Shown in pieces: positions 6,663 to 11,169 of a DNA stretch of 11,169 bases (positions are counted from its first letter, which is position 1; each line of letters starts with the position of its first letter). Source of the DNA: JAGMXM01 sp964458325 (lineage in GTDB: Bacteria > Verrucomicrobiota > Verrucomicrobiia > Limisphaerales > UBA1319); contig CAYWIM010000114.1 in the NCBI GenBank assembly GCA_964458325.1, positions 1 through 11,169 of the forward strand. Reading direction: 5' to 3'. The notes below the pieces were generated by a model. The model did no database searches. It was not told where the DNA came from and worked only from the letters and a program-made list of their open reading frames with translations. The position numbers and the translations under genes were made by a program.

Positions 6663-8819
6663 TTATCTCGAGCGCTCGGCGGGGGGCGGGGCGCTGCGGA
6701 GGCGCAGGTGTTTGCGAGCGCCGCGCTTGGGAGGGGGCGGGGCGGCGGCGGCGGCCCGGGCCCGCATCATCAGCTCGAGCTGGCTGCGGACCGGCTTTTC
6801 GCCGGCAGGGACGATTGGCCGGACATACCGGCCGCTGGAAAGGAGCATGCGCGCTTTGACGTTATCGGCGAGCGGGATCCCCAGGCATTCGTCGATCAGC
6901 CGTTCCCGCAAGACGCCATTTTCGACCGGGAATACCGTCTCGATGCGGCTGAAGAAATTGCGGGACATCCAGTCGGCGCTCCCGATGAACACCTGGGGTT
7001 GGCACGCATTTTCGAAATAGTAGATCCGGCTGTGTTCGAGGAAGCGGTCGAGGATGCTGCGGACGGTGATATTCTGGCTCAAGCCGCGGACCTGGGGCCG
7101 AAGGCAACAGATGCCGCGGACCAGGAGGTCGATCTTCACGCCGGCTTGGGAGGCGGAGTACAAGGCCTCGATGATGCCGCGATCCACGAGGGCGTTCATT
7201 TTGGCGATGATCCGGGCCGGCAGCCCCTGGCGGGCATTGTCGGCCTCACGCCGGATGAGCTCGAGGAATCGCTCCTGGAGGTTGAAGGGGGCGACGAGGA
7301 GCTTGCGCATGCCGGGGAACTGGCAGATGCCGGTCAGAAGGTTGAACAGGCTGGTGACGTCCTCGCCGAAATCGGGGTGGCAGGTGAACAGGCTCAGATC
7401 CGTGTAGATCCGGGCAGTGGTGGGATTATAGTTGCCGGTGCTGAGGTGGACATAGCGGCAGAGGCCGGACTCTTCGCGCCGGACGACCAGGCAGGCCTTG
7501 GCGTGGATCTTATAGCCCACCAGCCCGTAGACGACATGCACGCCCGCCTCTTCGAGCTTGCGCGCCCAGAGGATGTTGTTGGCTTCGTCGAACCGGGCTT
7601 TCAGCTCGACAGTGGCGGTGACTTGCTTGCCATGAGTCACCGCTTTCATCAGGGCGCCAACGATCCGGGTGTCGCCGCCGGTGCGATAGAGGGTCTGCTT
7701 GATGGCAAGCACCTGAGGATCCTCGGCGGCCCGCTCGAGAAAATCGACCACCGCCTCGTAGGTCTCGAAGGGATGATGGATGAGCACATCGCTTTGGCGG
7801 ATGGCGGCAAACGGATCCGCCGGCTCGCGAAACGCGGCCGGATAAGGCGCATGATAGGGGGCGTCGCGCAACTCGACTACGGAGGCATCCTCGTGGATTC
7901 TCATCAGCCGAACGGGATCGAGAGGCCCGTCAATCTCATACAGGTCGACCTCGGAAAGCTGAAGGTTCTGCAGCAAGATGGCCCGGATGGGAAGGGGGCA
8001 GCCGGATTCGATCTCGAGGCGGACGGCATCGCCGCGGCGGCGTTTGTGCAGCTCTTTCTCGACCGCCTGGAGCAGATTGCCGGTGTCGGTCTCCTCCTCC
8101 TCGTCGATATACAGCTCGCTGTTGCGCGTGACCCGGAACGCCCAGCAACCCTGGATCCGGGTGCCGGGCAAAAGGTCGGAGAGGTAATCGCCGATCAGCT
8201 GCCCGAGGAAGAGATAATCCAGCCGGTCATCGGTACGAGGGAGGCGGACCAGGCGGGGCAGGACCCGGGGGACCTGAACGATGAGCAGGCGGTGCTGGGC
8301 GCTGCCAGAGCCCGCCGGCCAATCGAGCTGGACGATCAGGTTGAGCGATTTGTTCAGCAGCAGCGGGAACGGATGGGTCGGATCCAGAGCCAGGGGCGTG
8401 AGGACGGGGCGGACCTCGGCTCGGTAGCAGGCATCGACCCATGCTCGATCCTTCGAGTCGACCCAGCCCGGCTCTAGAAACCGGATCCGGTTGCGGGCGA
8501 GGGCGGGCACGAGTTCCCGGCGCCAGCATGCGTATTGCTGGTCGACCAGGCGCCGCACCCGGCGGGAAACGAGCTGGAACGTCTCGCTGGGCGTCAGCCC
8601 GTCCAGGCTCCGCTCAGCCACCCCGCTTTCGATCTGCTGCTTGATGCCCGCCACCCGCACCTCGAAGAACTCGTCCAGGTTCGAGCTGAAGATCGCAAAA
8701 AACTTGAGCCGCTCGAGGAGCGGATGGGTGGCGTCCATGGCCTCTTCGAGGACGCGCCCGTTGAATTCGAGCCAGCTCAGCTCGCGGTTGATGAAATGGG
8801 ATGGGCGGATGGCCTTCAT
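6663..8819 (-). CDS. ppk: Polyphosphate kinase 1
   Basis: Reversibly transfers the ATP gamma-phosphate onto inorganic polyphosphate. PPK1 is typically membrane-associated. The protein is 718 residues, against 688 in E. coli. The N-terminal domain opens with the typical FINRELSWLEFN and FFAIFSSNLDEFFEVRVAG. Active-site residues are all present: H439 in YKIHAKACLV (E. coli H435, the phosphorylated His), H596 in EHSRIYYFEN (E. coli H592), and R379 (QTLYR) and R409 (ELKARFDE) corresponding to E. coli R375 and R405, all with a constant offset of 4. Other family blocks are visible: HLSTGNYNP, FNLLTG and FIGSADWMSRN. The last 35 residues form an Ala/Pro/Arg-rich basic tail beyond the usual end. The start is fixed by the conserved N-terminus although no Shine-Dalgarno is evident. 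Divergent from the MFS-ppx pair, which suggests a shared polyphosphate module. Confidence 0.98.
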   Translation of the reverse strand: MKAIRPSHFINRELSWLEFNGRVLEEAMDATHPLLERLKFFAIFSSNLDEFFEVRVAGIKQQIESGVAERSLDGLTPSETFQLVSRRVRRLVDQQYACWRRELVPALARNRIRFLEPGWVDSKDRAWVDACYRAEVRPVLTPLALDPTHPFPLLLNKSLNLIVQLDWPAGSGSAQHRLLIVQVPRVLPRLVRLPRTDDRLDYLFLGQLIGDYLSDLLPGTRIQGCWAFRVTRNSELYIDEEEETDTGNLLQAVEKELHKRRRGDAVRLEIESGCPLPIRAILLQNLQLSEVDLYEIDGPLDPVRLMRIHEDASVVELRDAPYHAPYPAAFREPADPFAAIRQSDVLIHHPFETYEAVVDFLERAAEDPQVLAIKQTLYRTGGDTRIVGALMKAVTHGKQVTATVELKARFDEANNILWARKLEEAGVHVVYGLVGYKIHAKACLVVRREESGLCRYVHLSTGNYNPTTARIYTDLSLFTCHPDFGEDVTSLFNLLTGICQFPGMRKLLVAPFNLQERFLELIRREADNARQGLPARIIAKMNALVDRGIIEALYSASQAGVKIDLLVRGICCLRPQVRGLSQNITVRSILDRFLEHSRIYYFENACQPQVFIGSADWMSRNFFSRIETVFPVENGVLRERLIDECLGIPLADNVKARMLLSSGRYVRPIVPAGEKPVRSQLELMMRARAAAAAPPPPKRGARKHLRLRSAPPPAERSR

Positions 8820-8834
8820 GCGTCGGACATGGGA

Positions 8835-8863
8835 AAGATAGCCGCCCGGGATCCGGCTGTCAT
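8835..8863 (-). promoter_or_regulatory. Candidate ppk promoter
   Basis: Read on the minus strand: ATGACA (8863-8858, 5/6 to the -35 consensus), a 17-base spacer, then TATCTT (8840-8835, 4/6 to the -10 consensus). The predicted start lies only about 8 bases before the ppk ATG, so the leader would be very short, consistent with the missing Shine-Dalgarno. The -35 overlaps the Pho-box-like heptamer on the other strand. Consensus matching only. Confidence 0.35.
8857..8863 (+). promoter_or_regulatory. Pho-box-like half-site CTGTCAT
   Basis: An exact match to the heptamer of the enterobacterial PhoB box, placed between ppk and the MFS-ppx unit. A full box needs a second heptamer 11 bases away. The upstream position (8846-8852) matches only 4 of 7, and the downstream one hardly at all. 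PhoB control of ppk is known in E. coli, so the context is suggestive, but a chance match is possible. Confidence 0.2.
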
Positions 8864-8866
8864 GAG

Positions 8867-8911
8867 GATAATCGGCAGGCCATAAATCCTTTGCGGGCGC
8901 TTGCGGGGAGG
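8867..8911 (+). promoter_or_regulatory. Candidate -10 and Shine-Dalgarno of the MFS-ppx unit
   Basis: GATAAT (8867-8872) is 5/6 to the -10 consensus but lacks a clear -35. GGAGG (8907-8911) is a strong ribosome-binding core, although 15 bases from the ATG at 8927, which is longer than usual. An alternative promoter, TTGCGG (8891-8896) with TAAGCT (8915-8920), has an 18-base spacer and would give a leaderless message. TTGCGGG is repeated at 8891 and 8901, a 10-base period. Confidence 0.25.
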
Positions 8912-8926
8912 CGGTAAGCTAGCCGG

Positions 8927-10156
8927 ATGGCGCCAGCCAGCGACACGCAGCGCACCTACCACCACGAGAAGTGGCGATCGGTATCGGCCGGCGTTCTCGA
9001 GACGGCCAGCTCGACGTTCCTGTTGCTGATCGCAGTGCGATGGTTTCAGGCGGGCGCGATGGCCAAGGCGCTGGTGGCAGGCGGCGGGAGCATCGGGCTT
9101 CTGATCACGCCCTGGCTGGTCATGGCGGTCGCGCGGTCCCGCTGGGCGGCTGCGCGCGCCGCGGCCCTCCTCTCCTGGCTCGGGGCGGCGAGCCTGGTGG
9201 GCATGGCGCTGGCGCCGTCCTTGCCGGTTTTTGTGGCGGGCAGCGTGCTGGCCATGGCCGCGGCGGCAGCGGGAGTCCCCCTGTTGACCCAGATCTACCA
9301 CGACAACTACCCGGCCACCGCGCGCGGCCGGCTCTTTGCGCGGACGATCATGATCCGCATCGCCAGCGCGGCCCTGTTCAGCTATGTGGCGGGACGCCTT
9401 TTTTCCGGGCGGCTCGACCAGTTCCCGTGGCTGCTGCTGATCTTCGCCTTGGCCTTCGCCGCGGCTGCGATCCTGCTCGGACGATACCCGTCGCGTCCGC
9501 TCAAGGTCCTCGAAGGGACCCATCCGCTGCGAGCCTGGCGGAGCCTCAAGGAGGACCGGCTGTTCCGGCTGACGCTGGCAGCCTGGATGCTGATGGGTTT
9601 CGGCAATCTCATGATGTATCCGCTGAGGGTCGAGTATCTGGCCAACCCCCGCTATGGCCTGGCGCTGAGCGTCAGCCTGATCGCGCTCTACACCGGAGTG
9701 ATCCCGAACCTGGCGCGCCTGGTGTTGAGCCCGCTCTGGGGCTGGCTCTTCGACCACATGAACTTCTTCGCCTTGCGGGTGACATTGAACATCGGGTTCG
9801 CGGCGGGGATTTTGACTTTTTTCCTGAGCGACAGCCCGGCGGGGCTGACGGCGGGTGCGATCATCTTTGGGATCGCCAACGCCGGGGGCGACGTGGCCTG
9901 GAGCCTGTGGGTCACCAAGCTGGCGGCGCCGGACCGGGTGGCCGATTACATGGCGGTGCACACCTTCTTCACGGGTGTCCGGGGCGTCCTTGCGCCGGTG
10001 GTGTCCTTCCAGCTCCTGACTCGATTGGACATGCTCACCATGGGCTGGATCGCGACCGGATTGATCCTGGCCGCCAGCCTGCTGCTGGTGCCTGAGATCC
10101 GCGCGGGCCGGACGCTCAGCCCTGGCGCCCCATCCGCTCCGGAACCCACCCCATGA
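8927..10156 (+). CDS. MFS-type membrane transporter of unknown substrate
   Basis: A 409-residue integral membrane protein. About ten to twelve hydrophobic segments are visible, roughly at 20-40, 47-68, 77-97, 99-121, 143-160, 167-184, 213-232, 246-266, 283-300, 306-328, 345-364 and 371-388. A cytoplasmic loop at 185-212 separates two halves, as in the major facilitator superfamily. The segment after the fourth helix (YHDNYPATARGRLFAR) resembles the charged loops of MFS proteins. The C-terminal tail is short and Pro-rich. Its stop codon overlaps the ppx start (ATGA), so the two proteins are probably made together, and its promoter region is shared with divergent ppk. This invites a role in phosphate, polyphosphate or nucleotide traffic, but nothing in the sequence identifies a substrate. 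Fold call fairly firm; function unknown. Confidence 0.85.
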   Translation: MAPASDTQRTYHHEKWRSVSAGVLETASSTFLLLIAVRWFQAGAMAKALVAGGGSIGLLITPWLVMAVARSRWAAARAAALLSWLGAASLVGMALAPSLPVFVAGSVLAMAAAAAGVPLLTQIYHDNYPATARGRLFARTIMIRIASAALFSYVAGRLFSGRLDQFPWLLLIFALAFAAAAILLGRYPSRPLKVLEGTHPLRAWRSLKEDRLFRLTLAAWMLMGFGNLMMYPLRVEYLANPRYGLALSVSLIALYTGVIPNLARLVLSPLWGWLFDHMNFFALRVTLNIGFAAGILTFFLSDSPAGLTAGAIIFGIANAGGDVAWSLWVTKLAAPDRVADYMAVHTFFTGVRGVLAPVVSFQLLTRLDMLTMGWIATGLILAASLLLVPEIRAGRTLSPGAPSAPEPTP

Positions 10157-11124
10157 GCGCCGAGCGACGAGCGGTCATCGACATCGGCACCAACTCGGTC
10201 AAGCTGCTGGTGGGCGATGTCACCGGCCCGCGGGTCGACCCGGTGTTCGAGACGGGCATCCAGACCCGGCTGGGCCGCGGGCTTTACGAATCCGGCCGAC
10301 TGGGTTCCGAGAGCATCCGGGCGACGCTGGCCGCCGTGCGCCGATTGCTCGAGCTTGCCGCCAGCCACGGGGCGTCCTCCATCCATCTGCTCGCCACGAG
10401 CGCGGTCCGCGAGGCCGCCAACGGCCCCCAGCTGGTGGCGGACATCGAAACCATGGCGGGCCATCCTGTCCAGGTGATCTCGGGCGAGACCGAAGCCGCC
10501 CTGGCTTTCCAGGGGGTGCAGACCGACGCGCGTCTCAACCGCTGTCCGCAGTTGATCCTCGAGGTGGGAGGCGGCAGCACGCAGTGGATCCTGCGCCGGA
10601 CCGCAGACGAACAGACGCATGGAAGCCTGGCGCTGGGCGCGGTGCGGCTGTTCGAGGCCCTCCGGCCGGGCGACCCCCCTTCGGAGACGGACCGGCGCCG
10701 GTGCGAGGCGTGGCTCGAGGAATGCCTCCGGACGTGTCTGGAGCCGATCCTGGCCCCGGCGCTGACCGGAGGGGCCGTCCGCGGTGTCGATTTGGTTGGC
10801 ACGGGAGGCACTTCGAGCGTCCTGGCCATGATCCAGCTCGAGACCGACGTGTTCGACCGCGAGCGGATCGAGTCCACACCGCTTCCGCAGGTCGCTGTGC
10901 GCCAGATTCATGAACGGCTCTGGGCGCTGCCGATCGAGGCGCGCCGCCGGCTCGCGGGCATCCCGGCCGACCGCGCCGACATCGTCCTGACGGGTGTAGC
11001 CATTTACGAATCGGTGATGAGGGTGTTCGGCTTTGGCCAGATGCACTGCAGCACCCGGGGGGTGCGCTTCGGCGCGCTGCTTGTGGATCCGCGCAACGAT
11101 TTCGACCGGGGGGAAAAAGACTGA
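10153..11124 (+). CDS. Ppx/GppA-family phosphatase (exopolyphosphatase or pppGpp phosphatase)
   Basis: A 323-residue protein of the actin-like ASKHA fold. Family members release terminal phosphate from polyphosphate (Ppx) or convert pppGpp to ppGpp (GppA). Motifs: phosphate-1 loop AVIDIGTNSVKLLVGDV (7-23); LATSAVREA (80-88); catalytic-glutamate region ISGETEAALAF (109-119); phosphate-2 loop ILEVGGGSTQ (135-144); LVGTGGTSSVLA (214-225); and the closing block PADRADIVLTGVAIYESVM (271-289). The length matches the short two-domain form. The C-terminal HD-like and extra domains of the roughly 500-residue E. coli Ppx and GppA are absent. The start overlaps the preceding gene by four bases and lacks its own strong Shine-Dalgarno, so translational coupling is likely. 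Proximity to ppk favours exopolyphosphatase, but sequence alone does not separate Ppx from GppA activity. Confidence 0.93.
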   Translation: MSAERRAVIDIGTNSVKLLVGDVTGPRVDPVFETGIQTRLGRGLYESGRLGSESIRATLAAVRRLLELAASHGASSIHLLATSAVREAANGPQLVADIETMAGHPVQVISGETEAALAFQGVQTDARLNRCPQLILEVGGGSTQWILRRTADEQTHGSLALGAVRLFEALRPGDPPSETDRRRCEAWLEECLRTCLEPILAPALTGGAVRGVDLVGTGGTSSVLAMIQLETDVFDRERIESTPLPQVAVRQIHERLWALPIEARRRLAGIPADRADIVLTGVAIYESVMRVFGFGQMHCSTRGVRFGALLVDPRNDFDRGEKD

Positions 11125-11126
11125 AC

Positions 11127-11153
11127 CACTAATCTGCACTAATTTACACTAAT
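11127..11153. repeat. Short tandem repeat, CACTAAT three times with 10-base period
   Basis: CACTAAT occurs at 11127, 11137 and 11147, separated by the three-base spacers CTG and TTA. It starts three bases after the ppx stop, in a strikingly AT-rich stretch compared with the GC-rich genes. The array may continue or belong to a larger element past the window edge. No terminator hairpin or T-run for the MFS-ppx unit is visible in the remaining bases. Confidence 0.7.
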
Positions 11154-11169
11154 GATGACCTGTAAATAA

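Noticed and set aside
6708..8477. A 589-codon open frame on the plus strand opposite ppk
   Set aside because: Composition is that of an antisense shadow, and ppk carries all its catalytic residues on the other strand.
8816..9961. A 381-codon minus-strand frame ending at the ppk start with an apparent ATGA overlap
   Set aside because: Gln/Arg/His/Pro-rich, no motifs, and antisense to the membrane protein with its clear hydrophobic segments. The overlap is coincidental.
9946..11139. A 397-codon minus-strand frame opposite ppx
   Set aside because: No recognisable motif, while the plus strand holds the complete set of Ppx/GppA phosphate-binding motifs.

Overview
The window looks like a chromosomal segment of a GC-rich Gram-negative-type bacterium, most plausibly a member of Verrucomicrobiota (Limisphaerales/Pedosphaera-like). 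That placement is inference. It rests on a giant secreted protein with two lamin-tail domains, a CotH kinase-like core, chitobiase C-terminal-like domains and a characteristic C-terminal beta domain, and on a ThrRS without a TGS domain. Coding density is very high: five genes and only short gaps, none above about 110 bases. No tRNA, rRNA, CRISPR array, transposase or phage gene was seen.

Left part (112-4620, minus strand): one 1502-residue exported multidomain protein. Its notable feature is a Rossmann/ThuA-like alpha-beta domain that appears to be inserted inside a beta-sandwich domain. A 12-bp-stem hairpin lies beyond its 3' end. The 71-bp gap at 4621-4691 separates it from the divergent gene for threonyl-tRNA synthetase (4692-6557, plus strand). 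That enzyme has complete editing-site and zinc-site residues, no TGS domain, and a low-complexity insertion just before the zinc cysteine.

Right part (6663-11124): a polyphosphate locus. Polyphosphate kinase PPK1 (minus strand, converging on thrS across a gap with a perfect 8-bp hairpin) is divergent from a two-gene unit. That unit is an MFS-type membrane protein followed, with a 4-base ATGA overlap, by a Ppx/GppA-family phosphatase. Synthesis (PPK1) and presumed breakdown (Ppx/GppA) of polyphosphate, or control of its alarmone inhibitor, therefore share a 107-bp divergent control region. The membrane protein is translationally coupled to the hydrolase. A single perfect Pho-box-like heptamer lies in this region. 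The last 45 bases are AT-rich and hold a 10-bp-period repeat (CACTAAT three times) that runs towards the window edge.

Four of the five genes are recognisable housekeeping or widely distributed families. I saw no clear undescribed defence or mobile system. The items most worth a second look are the nested domain architecture of the exported CotH-like protein, the ppk / MFS-ppx arrangement, and the short structured repeats in the gaps.
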